Shown here in pieces: positions 24,424-34,201 of a stretch of 45,972 nt of DNA. The first letter of the stretch is position 1. Each line of letters opens with the position of its first letter. The translations under genes and the position numbers were made by a program. Under the pieces are notes generated by a model. The model ran no database searches and was not told where the DNA came from. It saw nothing but the letters and a program-made list of their open reading frames with translations. The stretch lies in assembly GCF_009602535.1 (NCBI RefSeq), contig NZ_WIQI01000013.1, forward strand, positions 1-45,972, in the 5' to 3' direction. This stretch comes from Ornithinicoccus halotolerans (GTDB lineage Bacteria; Actinomycetota; Actinomycetes; Actinomycetales; Dermatophilaceae).

Positions 24424-25100
24424 GGCAGGCTCCACTCGATCGGCTCGCCGCCCTGGGCGACGAGCAGCTCGTTGGCCCGGCTGAACGGGCGGGACCCGAA
24501 GAACCCGCTGCGGGCCGACAGCGGTGACGGGTGGGCGCTCTGCACGGTCGGCACGTCCCCCAGCGCCGGCGCCAGCGACCGGGCGTCCCGGCCCCACAGG
24601 ACCGCCACCAGCGGGCCGCCGCGCCGGGCCAGCGCGGCGATCGCCAGGTCGGTGAGCTGCTCCCAGCCCTTGCCGCGGTGGCTGGCGGGGGCACCCGGGC
24701 GGACGGTCAGCACGCGGTTGAGCAGCATGATGCCCCGGTCGGCCCAGGGCGAGAGGTCGCCGGTGGTGGGCGGCGGCACGCCCAGGTCGGTCGACAGCTC
24801 GGCGTAGATGTTCTGCAGGCTGCGCGGGATCGGGTCCACGTCGGGCGCCACGGAGAACGACAGCCCGACGGCGTGCCCGGGGGTCGGGTACGGGTCCTGG
24901 CCCACGATGAGGACGCGGACCTCCTCCATGGGGTGCTGGAAGACGCGCAGCACGTGCTCGCCGGCGGGCAGGTAGCCGCGCCCGGCCGCTACCTCCTCGC
25001 GCAGGAACCGCCCCAGCCCGGCGACCGCCTCCTCGGCCGGGGCCAGCGCCTCGGCCCAGCTGGGGTGCACCAGCTCTCGCAGTCCCCGGGCCGTGCTCAC
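24420..25100 (-). CDS. ung: Uracil-DNA glycosylase, family 1
   Basis: The 226-residue enzyme has the family 1 motifs: [17 protein letters not shown] (catalytic Asp and uracil pocket), LLNRVLTV, and the [13 protein letters not shown] leucine loop that enters the DNA minor groove. It excises uracil from DNA to start base excision repair. The GTG start at 25100 is chosen over upstream frame extension because the family normally begins about here ([10 protein letters not shown]). It shares its unit with the SGNH hydrolase gene, which overlaps its end. Confidence 0.95.
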   Translation of the reverse strand: MSTARGLRELVHPSWAEALAPAEEAVAGLGRFLREEVAAGRGYLPAGEHVLRVFQHPMEEVRVLIVGQDPYPTPGHAVGLSFSVAPDVDPIPRSLQNIYAELSTDLGVPPPTTGDLSPWADRGIMLLNRVLTVRPGAPASHRGKGWEQLTDLAIAALARRGGPLVAVLWGRDARSLAPALGDVPTVQSAHPSPLSARSGFFGSRPFSRANELLVAQGGEPIEWSLP

Positions 25101-25198
25101 GGGTGGCACTGTATGACGGGGTCGTGGCCGCCGCCGAGAGGGGGCGCGGTGAGCGGGGGCCGGGAGCAGGGCTCGCCCGGGACGGCGGCGGGGCGGAA

Positions 25199-25227
25199 TG
25201 ACACTCCTGTAGTTCGGTGCGTACAGT
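25199..25227 (+). promoter_or_regulatory. Probable sigma-70-type promoter of the DUF3263 gene
   Basis: TGACAC (25199-25204) and TACAGT (25222-25227) are separated by 17 bases. The pair lies about 45 bases upstream of the DUF3263 start and faces away from the ung gene. Confidence 0.5.
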
Positions 25228-25271
25228 GGTCGCGCAGCAGGCACCAGCAGGAGTCGAGGAAGGAGCTGCGC

Positions 25272-25562
25272 ATGGGCGCCGCCCCGCAGGTGAGGTCCCA
25301 GTCGTCGGCGGAGGAGCTGACCGAGCGTGACCGCCGGATCATCGACTTCGAACGGCAGTGGTGGAAGTACCCCGGCGCCAAGGAGCAGGCCATCAAGGAC
25401 CTGTTCGACATGTCCTCGACCCGCTACTACCAGGTGCTCAACCAGCTCATCGACTCCCCGGCAGCGGTGGAGCACGACCCCATGCTCATCAAGCGGCTCC
25501 GCCGGATGCGCGCCCAGCGGCAGAAGTCCCGTTCAGCGCGCCGGCTGGGTTTCGAGCTCTGA
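25272..25562 (+). CDS. DUF3263 family protein
   Basis: This 96-residue basic protein matches the actinobacterial DUF3263 family. The conserved core runs from [17 protein letters not shown] through [20 protein letters not shown], a helix-turn-helix-like arrangement, followed by [12 protein letters not shown]. Function is unknown in the literature I know; the HTH-like shape and the basic tail (RQKSRSARR) suggest nucleic-acid binding. ATG at 25272 has GAAGGAG 7 bases upstream. In relatives the gene often lies near ung and cell-division regulators; here ung is its divergent neighbour. Confidence 0.88.
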   Translation: MGAAPQVRSQSSAEELTERDRRIIDFERQWWKYPGAKEQAIKDLFDMSSTRYYQVLNQLIDSPAAVEHDPMLIKRLRRMRAQRQKSRSARRLGFEL

Positions 25563-25601
25563 GGGCGCTGGCTGGGCCGTGACCGGCCGCGGCGGACCGC
25601 G

Positions 25602-26462
25602 ATGACCGCCGGGGGATGGCAGGAGGTCGGCCCGGGCGTCCTGGTCCGCCGGCACCAGGAGCTGGACCTCAACTGCGGGCTGGTGGTGGGCCAGGAGCGC
25701 GCCCTGGTCATCGACACCCGCGCCACGACCCGACAGGGCGAGGCGCTGGCCGCCGCGGTGCGCGAGGTCACCTCGCTGGAGCAGGTGGTGGTCAACACCC
25801 ACGCCCACCACGACCACTGCTTCGGCAACGCCGCCTTCCGGGACTCCCAGGTGTACGCGCACGCCGGTGCCGCCGACGACCTGCTGCGCACCGCCGAGCA
25901 CCAGCGCGCCCAGGTGATGCAGGCGCTACGGGCCGCGGGGCGGCAGGACGAGCTCGCCGACGTGGCAGCGACCGAGGTGGTGCTGCCGTTCTACCTGGTC
26001 GAGCAGGACACGCCGCTCGACCTCGGTGGGCGGCAGGTCCACCTGCTGCACGGCGGCCGCGGCCACACCGACCACGACCTCGTGGTCGCGGACCCCGGGG
26101 GCGGCGTCGTGTTCTGGGGCGACCTGGTCGAGGAGGGCGCCGACCCGGCGATGGAGGACTCCTACCCGCTGGAGTGGGCCGCCACGGTGGCCCGGCTGCG
26201 CCAGCACCCGCAGGTCCGGGACTGCCCCATGGGGGTGCCGGGACACGGAGCGGTGGTCGACACCGACTTCGTCGACGAGCAGTGCCAGGTCCTGCACCGG
26301 CTGGCGGCCCAGCTGGCGGAGGCGGTCGCGGAGGGGGAGGGCGACGTCGCCCGGCTGGTGCAGCGGTGCCAGGGCCTGGGGCTGCAGCTGGACACGGTCC
26401 GCACGACCGCGGTGCGGGTGCTGGAGACGCGGGGCAGCGGCCCGGGGCCGGGACCCGGCTGA
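25602..26462 (+). CDS. MBL-fold metallo-hydrolase
   Basis: The 286-residue protein has a metallo-beta-lactamase fold: NCGLVVGQERALVIDT, the metal motif NTHAHHDHCFGN (HxHxDH), the later GRGHTDHDLVV histidine, the FWGDLVEEG aspartate and a final VPGHGAVVD histidine. It therefore has a complete two-metal site. Proteins of this make-up include glyoxalase II-like and cyclase-type hydrolases; the substrate cannot be told. It starts 39 bases after the DUF3263 stop and may share its transcript. The C-terminal 50 residues are helical and end in a Gly/Pro run. Confidence 0.85.
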   Translation: MTAGGWQEVGPGVLVRRHQELDLNCGLVVGQERALVIDTRATTRQGEALAAAVREVTSLEQVVVNTHAHHDHCFGNAAFRDSQVYAHAGAADDLLRTAEHQRAQVMQALRAAGRQDELADVAATEVVLPFYLVEQDTPLDLGGRQVHLLHGGRGHTDHDLVVADPGGGVVFWGDLVEEGADPAMEDSYPLEWAATVARLRQHPQVRDCPMGVPGHGAVVDTDFVDEQCQVLHRLAAQLAEAVAEGEGDVARLVQRCQGLGLQLDTVRTTAVRVLETRGSGPGPGPG

Positions 26463-26503
26463 CCGGTCCGGTCCTCCGGCTGCGCGCGGGTGGGTCCACG
26501 GCA

Positions 26504-26530
26504 TTTGCACTCGGGGGGCCCGAGTGCTAA
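26504..26530. promoter_or_regulatory. CIRCE element, first copy (HrcA operator)
   Basis: TTTGCACTC-N9-GAGTGCTAA matches the CIRCE consensus TTAGCACTC-N9-GAGTGCTAA with one change. It is upstream of groEL and is the known binding site of the heat-shock repressor HrcA. Confidence 0.92.
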
Positions 26531-26538
26531 TCATTGGG

Positions 26539-26565
26539 TTAGCACTCGACACATCAGAGTGACAA
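26539..26565. promoter_or_regulatory. CIRCE element, second copy
   Basis: TTAGCACTC-N9-GAGTGACAA has a perfect left arm and a right arm with two changes. It starts 8 bases after the first copy, so two HrcA dimers could sit side by side on the promoter. Confidence 0.88.
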
Positions 26566-26605
26566 CCGACCGAACGGTCGAGGATTCGTGCGCCGGGCGA
26601 CGTGA

Positions 26606-28312
<1,707 letters not shown>

Positions 28313-28353
28313 GCCGACCCTGAGACTCCCGCGTTCCTCGCGGACTCTCGCGG

Positions 28354-28381
28354 AGGGCGGTCCCCGTACGGGGACCGCCCT
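28354..28381 (+). terminator. Terminator hairpin of groEL
   Basis: AGGGCGGTCCCC and GGGGACCGCCCT form a perfect 12-bp stem around a GTAC loop, 42 bases past the groEL stop, followed by TTCG. Confidence 0.85.
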
Positions 28382-28445
28382 TCGTGCTGCTCGGGGGTGG
28401 GCAGCGCGCCGCCGGGCCGGTCGGGGCCCACTAGGGTTCGCTGCT

Positions 28446-28781
28446 ATGACGCTCGCCCGGTCGGTGCTGCTGTTCGGTCTGGCTGCCCTCCTGGAGATCG
28501 GCGGGGCCTGGCTGGTCTGGCAGGGAGTGCGGGAGCACCGCGGCTGGCTGCTGGTCGGACTGGGGATGGTCTCGTTGGGCCTCTACGGGCTGGTGGTCAC
28601 CCTCCAGCCGGAGCTGCACTTCGGACGGGTGCTGGCTGCCTACGGCGGCGTGTTCGTCGCTGGGTCGCTGCTGTGGGCGGTCGCGCTCGACGGGTTCCGC
28701 CCCGACCGCTATGACCTGGCCGGAGCCGCCCTCTGCCTGCTGGGGGTGGTCGTCATCATGTACGCCCCCCGCGGCGGGTGA
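28446..28781 (+). CDS. YnfA/UPF0060 family small membrane protein
   Basis: The 111-residue protein has four membrane segments in the manner of the UPF0060/YnfA family and the small-multidrug-resistance fold: [19 protein letters not shown], the second segment [33 protein letters not shown] and the last [19 protein letters not shown]. The first-helix Glu of LLEIGG is conserved. YnfA members have been linked to export of lipophilic cations, but evidence is thin. ATG at 28446; TAGGGT eight bases upstream may be the -10 box of a near-leaderless transcript. Confidence 0.93.
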   Translation: MTLARSVLLFGLAALLEIGGAWLVWQGVREHRGWLLVGLGMVSLGLYGLVVTLQPELHFGRVLAAYGGVFVAGSLLWAVALDGFRPDRYDLAGAALCLLGVVVIMYAPRGG

Positions 28782-28939
28782 AGCGACAGCGACTACGGTC
28801 GGCAGACCGGCCCGGGAGCGACCGTCAACCTTCCTTGGCTTCCTGTTGCCATGTCTTGAGGAGTGGGTGAAACTGGGCCTGGCAGCTCAACATCACGGTG
28901 ACCCTCAGTCGGGTCGCCTGTCAGGAAGGGCGGGTCGGC

Positions 28940-30460
28940 GTGAGAGGCAGGGTCGCAGCCGGGCACCGACAGGTGCTGCGCGGCCTGTTGCGTACCGGTG
29001 GGGTGGCCGCCCTCGTGCTCTGTGGCGGCTGGCTCTCTGTGACGACCGCCGCCGCCGACGACTCATCCGGGTCGCTCACCGTCGGTGGACTGGTCGACAC
29101 CGCCGAGGACCTGATCGGGGACACCGTCGGGGCCGTCGCTGACCCGGTGACCACTCCCGTGGGACGGTCGGGGGCATCGGACGCGGCCGAGAACGCGGAG
29201 GTGCCGGACACTGCCGTCGGAGGGGTCACGCAAGTGGTGTCCGAGGCCGTGGAGGGAGGCGCTGAGGTCGTCGAGCCGGTCACCGAGTCACTCGGGGAGG
29301 TTGTGGAGACGGTCGCCCCCGTTGTCGACTCCGCTGGGGAGCAGCCGCAGCTCGTCACCGAGGATGTCGCTGAGCCAGTCGCGGAGACGGTGGCCACGGA
29401 GGTGGAGCGCGCCGTCGAACCCGTCGTGGCGACGGCGAGCCCGAAGGCAGAGCGTGCCGTCGAGCCTGCTGCGGATGTCGTCGCCCCGGTCGCCGAAACG
29501 GTCGCTGAGGTTGCCCGGCCGGTGACCGGCGCGGCTGCGAAGACGACCAAGCCGGTGGTGAAGGAGCTCGCGCCGGGCACCGACACCGTGGAAGACGTCG
29601 GGAAAGCACTGCCAGAGGTCTCGGACACGCCGACCCCGGTCGCCGACGCCATTGCGCCGGTGCTGCAGGCAGCCGACCCCGTTACCGAGGCGGTGGCTCC
29701 CGCGGTCGAGGGCGTGCAGGCAGCGCTCGACCCGGTCGGACGTATGGGGACGGCGGTCGTGCCTGTCGCCGAGGCGTTGACCCCCCTCGTCGAGGCGCTG
29801 GATCCGGTCGTCACGGCGGTCATGCCGGTGGCGGACGTGTTGAGCCCGGTGGTGGAGGCACTGGACCCCACCATCGAGGCGCTCGACCCGATCACCGAGG
29901 GCCTGGAGCCGGGTGTCCCGGGGCCGCAGCCCGCCTCTCCGGCTCCCGGACCGGATGACCCGCCAGGGGTGGCAACCTCACCGGAACCGGTCTCCGAACA
30001 GAGCAGCTTGGTCGGGGGCGCCGCGCTCGACTTGCTGCTGCCAGGCGACATCACCCGGTCCGCGAGCGTGCCGACCGAGGCCAGCGCCGCGTTGCTCTCG
30101 CCGACGGGCATCGCTCCGGCAGCGACCGACCGACCACACACGGTGACGTTCGCCGACCCACCGGCCAGGGCGACGACGCCAGCGATGGTCCCGTCCAGCC
30201 GCTCGGCCCCCGCTGTCACGGCTGCCCCTCACGACGCCACCGGAACCGTGGAGCGCGGTCCTGGCGCGGCCGCCGACAGCGCGCCGCGTTCGCTTGCTGC
30301 GCCGTGTGCCGAGGCCGCGGCCTCGGCGACGCGTCACGCTGACTCGACCGCTGCCGCCTTCGGCAGTGAACCCACGCTGCTGACCGGGGTCTCCTCGGCC
30401 AGCACCTCCGTCCTCGGTCCGCGAGACCGGGCCGAGGAGATTCCGACCTCTCCCGCCTGA
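28940..30460 (+). CDS. Secreted low-complexity Pro/Val/Ala/Glu repeat protein
   Basis: I do not recognise a family. The 506-residue protein begins with a signal peptide (RQVLRGLLRTGGVAALVLCGG, cleavage near TAAADD). The rest is built of short degenerate units in which Pro, Val, Ala, Glu and Thr recur, such as EPVAETVATEVERAVEPV, APVVDS and LDPVVTAVMPVADVLSPV, with a period of roughly 7-14 residues. From about residue 360 it becomes Ser/Thr/Pro-rich without repeats. No Cys pairs, LPXTG-like signal or membrane anchor is seen. GTG at 28940 has AGGAAGGG at 9 bases; an earlier GTG at 28898 has none. It is probably a wall or extracellular protein paired with the next gene. Confidence 0.6.
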   Translation: MRGRVAAGHRQVLRGLLRTGGVAALVLCGGWLSVTTAAADDSSGSLTVGGLVDTAEDLIGDTVGAVADPVTTPVGRSGASDAAENAEVPDTAVGGVTQVVSEAVEGGAEVVEPVTESLGEVVETVAPVVDSAGEQPQLVTEDVAEPVAETVATEVERAVEPVVATASPKAERAVEPAADVVAPVAETVAEVARPVTGAAAKTTKPVVKELAPGTDTVEDVGKALPEVSDTPTPVADAIAPVLQAADPVTEAVAPAVEGVQAALDPVGRMGTAVVPVAEALTPLVEALDPVVTAVMPVADVLSPVVEALDPTIEALDPITEGLEPGVPGPQPASPAPGPDDPPGVATSPEPVSEQSSLVGGAALDLLLPGDITRSASVPTEASAALLSPTGIAPAATDRPHTVTFADPPARATTPAMVPSSRSAPAVTAAPHDATGTVERGPGAAADSAPRSLAAPCAEAAASATRHADSTAAAFGSEPTLLTGVSSASTSVLGPRDRAEEIPTSPA

Positions 30461-30499
30461 GGGATACCGCGGTCGGCCGCTCACGCAGCCGACCTGTCC

Positions 30500-30521
30500 A
30501 GCCGCGCCCTGGTGCGCGGCT
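30500..30521 (+). terminator. Hairpin between the two surface-protein genes
   Basis: AGCCGCGC and GCGCGGCT form an 8-bp stem with a 6-base loop, 38 bases before the next start. It may be a weak terminator or attenuator in a shared transcript. Confidence 0.45.
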
Positions 30522-30558
30522 CCCTCAGACCAACTCGTGATGAACGGGAGAGACAGAC

Positions 30559-32535
30559 ATGCACACACAGACACGGCGAGCGCTGCGCTGCGCGCTCGCG
30601 ACAGGAGGGCTGGTCCTGCTCGGCGCGACCGGAGCGCAGGCCCAGCAGCAAGGACTGCTTGACGACACGGCAGTGAACGCTGAGGTCACCGTCACGGCCG
30701 ACGTCGACGCTGGTCAGCCACAACGGCTGGCCGATGACGTCATCGACGCCGCGGAGGAGACCCTCGGGTCCGCCATGGTGGAGGCGGACCTCGAGGCGGA
30801 GGTCTCGGCAGACCCCGCAGGAGCCCATGGTGACGTCGATGCGGAGGCTGTGGTCGAGACCGCCACGAAACCGGCGGCTGAGCCGGTGGCGGAGACGGTC
30901 GAGGACGTCAGCAGCACCGCACGATCGGCTGCTGAGGTCGACGCCACGGTGGACGTCACCACCGAGGCGAGCGCACCCGACACGGCTACCGACGCTGAGG
31001 TCCCGGCGGAGAACGCGGGAGCCGATACCGACGTCGATGCGGAGGTCACCGTGGACACCGCCGCGGAACCGACGGCTGAGCCGGTGGCGGAGACGGTCGA
31101 GGAGGCCAGCAACACCGCAGGTTCGGCCGCCGAGGTCGACGCCACGGCGGTCGTGGATACCGAGGCGACGACTGAGCACGCCACAGTGGCTGACGCCACC
31201 GTCGACCCGGGTTCTGTGGTGCAGCCGGACACACCGGACATCACAGACCTGTCCGTCGACGCCGACCTCACGGTCGACCCGGATAACGCACTCGTCGACG
31301 GTGACGTGGACGCCACGGTGGACCTGGGCACCACTCAGGCACCTGCCGGTGACGCGACTGACGGTACGGCCGGAGACGGTGTGGTCGGTGGTCTGCTGCC
31401 GGAGGACTCGTTGTTGGAGACCGACCTCGATGCTGTCGCCGGGGTGGGTGAGCTGGTTGGCGTGGAGACCGTGGACCAGGTCACTGTGCTGCCGGACGGG
31501 CAGTTGGGTGCTGAGGCCGATGTCTGTGTGGGCGTCGTCGTGGGCGGCTCGCTCGAGGGTCGGTGCGGGGCCACCCAGCAGCCAGCTGACGGGGCGGTCG
31601 GTGGTGACGTGGACCTCACGGTGGACCTGGGCACCACTCAGGCACCTGCCGGTGACGCGACTGACGGTACGGCCGGAGACGGTGTGGTCGGTGGTCTGCT
31701 GCCGGAGGACTCGTTGTTGGAGACCGACCTCGATGCTGTCGCCGGGGTGGGTGAGCTGGTTGGCGTGGAGACCGTGGACCAGGTCACTGTGCTGCCGGAC
31801 GGGCAGTTGGGTGCTGAGGCCGATGTCTGTGTGGGCGTCGTCGTGGGCGGCTCGCTCGAGGGCCGGTGCGGGGCCACCCCGCAGCCAGGCGACGGGTCGG
31901 TCGGAATCGGCGCCGACGCCGAGGTGGTCGTCGACCCGGGAACCATCGGCCGGGTCGAGGCGAATGCCTGCGCCGAGATCGTCATCGGCGCGGGACTGAC
32001 TGGATTCTGCTCGGACCCGAGGGGCCCGACCGAGCCGACGGACCCGACCGAGCCGACGGACCCGACCGAGCCGACGGAGCCGACGGAGCCGACGGAGCCG
32101 ACGGAGCCGACCGAGCCGACCGAGCCGACCGAGCCGACCGAGCCGACCGAGCCGACCGACCCGACCGAGCCGACCGACCCGGCGGAACCCGTGGGCTCTG
32201 CGGGTGACCCCACGGACGTGAGCGAGCCGACGGGCTCGGTGGGGCCCTCCGGCGCTGCGGGAGACCCCACGGACCCGGTGGGCCCGCTGGACTCCGGTGA
32301 CCGTGCTGACCAGGGTGCCTCCCGAGGTGACGGCCGGGGGACTCCCTCGGCCCCGCTGGCCTCCGGCGTCCTGAGCGGTGGTGGTGACCTGCGCACTGAT
32401 GGTGATGAGGTGACCGCGCGCCGCGGTGTACTGGCACAAACCGGTGCGGACGCCAACCTCATGGCAGGCCTCGCCCTCGTGCTGCTGTCGCTTGGTGGGC
32501 TCATGCTGGGCCTCCGGCGGCGGCTGAACGGCTGA
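30559..32535 (+). CDS. Cell-wall-anchored repeat protein with LAXTG (class E) sorting signal
   Basis: The 658-residue protein has a signal peptide (ALRCALATGGLVLLGATGAQA). An acidic Ala/Glu/Val-rich region follows, with repeated EPVAETVE and SAAEVDAT units. Next come two almost identical 101-residue modules, each ending in a Cys pair (ADVCVGVVVGGSLEGRC), and a third shortened copy (NACAEIVIGAGLTGFC). After these is a TEP/TDP stalk (32026-32182). The C-terminus holds LAQTG (32431-32445), a hydrophobic helix (NLMAGLALVLLSLGGLMLGL) and the basic tail RRRLNG, the layout of a sortase signal; LAXTG is the motif of class E sortases in high-GC Gram-positives. ATG at 30559 follows GGGAGAGAC. Function unknown. 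Confidence 0.75.
   Translation: MHTQTRRALRCALATGGLVLLGATGAQAQQQGLLDDTAVNAEVTVTADVDAGQPQRLADDVIDAAEETLGSAMVEADLEAEVSADPAGAHGDVDAEAVVETATKPAAEPVAETVEDVSSTARSAAEVDATVDVTTEASAPDTATDAEVPAENAGADTDVDAEVTVDTAAEPTAEPVAETVEEASNTAGSAAEVDATAVVDTEATTEHATVADATVDPGSVVQPDTPDITDLSVDADLTVDPDNALVDGDVDATVDLGTTQAPAGDATDGTAGDGVVGGLLPEDSLLETDLDAVAGVGELVGVETVDQVTVLPDGQLGAEADVCVGVVVGGSLEGRCGATQQPADGAVGGDVDLTVDLGTTQAPAGDATDGTAGDGVVGGLLPEDSLLETDLDAVAGVGELVGVETVDQVTVLPDGQLGAEADVCVGVVVGGSLEGRCGATPQPGDGSVGIGADAEVVVDPGTIGRVEANACAEIVIGAGLTGFCSDPRGPTEPTDPTEPTDPTEPTEPTEPTEPTEPTEPTEPTEPTEPTEPTDPTEPTDPAEPVGSAGDPTDVSEPTGSVGPSGAAGDPTDPVGPLDSGDRADQGASRGDGRGTPSAPLASGVLSGGGDLRTDGDEVTARRGVLAQTGADANLMAGLALVLLSLGGLMLGLRRRLNG
31300..31602 (+). 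repeat. 303-bp tandem repeat, copy 1
   Basis: This copy encodes one 101-residue module of the LAXTG protein. It matches copy 2 (31603-31905) with an offset of 303 bases, and I see no difference over 31315-31560. The third position bases are also unchanged, which points to recent duplication or gene conversion. Confidence 0.85.
31603..31905 (+). repeat. 303-bp tandem repeat, copy 2
   Basis: The copy begins at GGTGACGTGGAC and diverges from copy 1 only near its 3' end (after the GRCGAT codons, about 31864 onwards). The reading frame is kept between copies. Confidence 0.8.
32026..32182 (+). repeat. 9-bp TEP/TDP microrepeat coding for a stalk
   Basis: About 17 units of the kind GAGCCGACC/GACCCGACC encode Thr-Glu-Pro or Thr-Asp-Pro in tandem. 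Such stretches are typical wall-spanning spacers ahead of sorting signals, and the number of units is likely to vary by slippage. Confidence 0.85.
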
Positions 32536-32549
32536 CCGCAGAACCCCAA

Positions 32550-32586
32550 CAGGTGGCCCCGGCGACAGGATCGCCGGGGCCACCTG
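32550..32586 (+). terminator. Strong terminator after the LAXTG protein gene
   Basis: A perfect 16-bp stem (32550-32565 with 32571-32586) encloses the loop CAGGA, 15 bases after the stop. Confidence 0.85.
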
Positions 32587-32688
32587 CCCCGGCCCGCGTG
32601 TGCCCCGCTGGGAGGACCCGACAGCAGCCGCTAGCGTGGCCTCGGTGCTCCAGGGAGGTGCGGCGCGAGGCGAGGAGGTGGGGCGGCA

Positions 32689-33474
32689 GTGATCTGGATC
32701 GACCCGCCCGTCTGGGCCGCGCACGGCCGGCTGTGGTCCCACCTCATCAGCGACGCCTCGGTGGAGGAGCTGCACGCCTTCGCGGCGCGGACCCACCTCC
32801 CTTCCCGGTCCTTCGAGGGCGACCACTACGACGTCCCCGCGGAACGGCACGCCGAGCTCGTCGCCGCGGGAGCCGAACCCACCAGCGGCGGTGACCTCGC
32901 CCGTCGGCTGCGGGACAGTGGGCTTCGCTTCCGCAAGCGCCGCGGGGAGCGGCCGCTGGCCCGGATCGTCGACGGCCTCGCCGCGGTCGGTGGACGGCAC
33001 ACCCTCGAGGTGATCGCCTCGACGCTGGAGCCGCCGGCGTCCTCCGGCGCCGCCGTCGTCCTGGTGCACGACGGGGAGGGCCACGTGGTGCTGGTACGCA
33101 GCCACTCGCGCCCCGGGTGGGCCCCGCCCGGTGGCAAGCGCGAGCCCGGCGAGACGATCCGGGCGTGCGCGGTCCGGGAGGTCGCCGAGGAGACCGGGCT
33201 GCAGCTGGACCCGGTGCTGCTGTCCCCGGTGGGCTACGAGCGCGTCGTGGTCCGCGCCGGCGAGCAGGTGCCTCCGTGGGACGCCGGGGACAACCACATC
33301 GCGGTCTACGCTGCGCGGGTCAGCCGCCGGCCGGTGCGGCCGGTCGCCGACGACGTCGCAGAGGCCGGCTGGGTGCCGGTGGACACCGTGCGGCAGCAGT
33401 GCGGCAGCCAGCCGTGGTGGGTGCTGGTGGACCACTGGCTGTGGCGGCTCAGCGGGGCGGGCGCCCCGAGCTGA
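32689..33474 (+). CDS. DUF4031 domain fused to a Nudix hydrolase
   Basis: The first 85 or so residues are a DUF4031 domain (WIDPPVWAAHGRLWSHLISD, then ELHAFAARTHLP and HYDVP). A linker leads to a Nudix domain with the box GGKREPGETIRACAVREVAEETGLQL (Gx5Ex7REUxEExGU, about residues 146-171). The Nudix half should hydrolyse a nucleoside diphosphate linked to another moiety; the role of DUF4031 is unknown, although it is often found alone in actinobacteria. The GTG start at 32689 follows GAGGAGG with a long spacer. It converges with the HD gene, the stops being 3 bases apart. Confidence 0.85.
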   Translation: MIWIDPPVWAAHGRLWSHLISDASVEELHAFAARTHLPSRSFEGDHYDVPAERHAELVAAGAEPTSGGDLARRLRDSGLRFRKRRGERPLARIVDGLAAVGGRHTLEVIASTLEPPASSGAAVVLVHDGEGHVVLVRSHSRPGWAPPGGKREPGETIRACAVREVAEETGLQLDPVLLSPVGYERVVVRAGEQVPPWDAGDNHIAVYAARVSRRPVRPVADDVAEAGWVPVDTVRQQCGSQPWWVLVDHWLWRLSGAGAPS

Positions 33475-33477
33475 GCC

Positions 33478-34164
33478 TCAGCGGCTGGCCGCCAGCCGCT
33501 GCAGCTCCCGGGCCACGTTGGCGCGGGCCCGGTCCTCCCACCTCGCCGTGCCGTGCCGGGTGCGGTAGACCGGTCCGGCGACCAGCTGCTCCAGGATCTC
33601 GCTCCGTGCGCTGGCGTAGCGTGCTGGCGGCACGTGGGCGTACTCCTGCCGCACCTGGCGGCAGTACTGGTCGAACCGGCCGGTGGGCGCCGCGAGCACC
33701 CACAGGTCGGCGTCGTGCATGACCGCCAGCGGCCCCGTCGGTCCTCGGCCGGCGGTTCCGTGCGCGAGCGTCATCAGCACCAGCCGCTCGACCGCGTCGA
33801 TGACCTCCTCGGCGGCCCCCAGCCGGTGCAGGTGGTCGCGGGCGATCGCGGCGCTGCGGTGCTCGTTGCTACCGGCGGCGGCCCGCGGGTCGTAGACGAC
33901 GTCGTGGTACCAGGCCGCCAGCCGCGCGGTGGTGGCCTCCGACGGCGTGCAGCTCCCCGCACCGGCCAGCTCCTCGACCGCCGCCAGCACCTCCGCGAGG
34001 TGCCGCACGGTGTGGTAGCGGCGGGCAGGCTCGGACCAGCGCTCGAGCAGGAAGGCGGTCTCGGCCCGCCAGCGGTCCGGGCCGGCGTGCGGGGCCGCGG
34101 TGGCCAGGTCCGCCGCACCGGAGGCCGCCAGCTGCTGGCGGGCAGGCTCAGGCGTCTGCGTCAC
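33478..34164 (-). CDS. HD-domain predicted metal-dependent phosphohydrolase
   Basis: The 228-residue protein has the HD superfamily metal site: RRYHTVRHL (His), AAWYHDVVYDP (His-Asp) and MHDADLWVLA (Asp), in the order and spacing of the COG4339 type family. It should be a phosphatase or phosphodiesterase acting on a nucleotide; the substrate is unknown. The GTG at 34164 starts it; the promoter region is shared divergently with the PemK-like gene, 37 bases away. Near the C-terminus the protein is Arg-rich and helical. Confidence 0.85.
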   Translation of the reverse strand: MTQTPEPARQQLAASGAADLATAAPHAGPDRWRAETAFLLERWSEPARRYHTVRHLAEVLAAVEELAGAGSCTPSEATTARLAAWYHDVVYDPRAAAGSNEHRSAAIARDHLHRLGAAEEVIDAVERLVLMTLAHGTAGRGPTGPLAVMHDADLWVLAAPTGRFDQYCRQVRQEYAHVPPARYASARSEILEQLVAGPVYRTRHGTARWEDRARANVARELQRLAASR

Positions 34165-34201
34165 GCTGCCCAGTGTGCCGCCCGAGCGCTACCGTGCCGA
34201 T

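Noticed and set aside
31300-31905. Direct repeats as an insertion sequence or transposon pair
   Set aside because: The copies are tandem, in frame, and encode a module of the same protein; no transposase or target duplication is seen.
32026-32182. Short regular repeats that could suggest a CRISPR array
   Set aside because: Units are 9 bases, without spacers, and keep the coding frame of a Thr-Glu/Asp-Pro stalk.
30481-33435. Long antisense open frame of about 984 codons over the surface-protein and Nudix genes
   Set aside because: It mirrors the repeats of the plus-strand gene, crosses two genes and a terminator, and has no recognisable domain. At this GC content such frames arise by chance.
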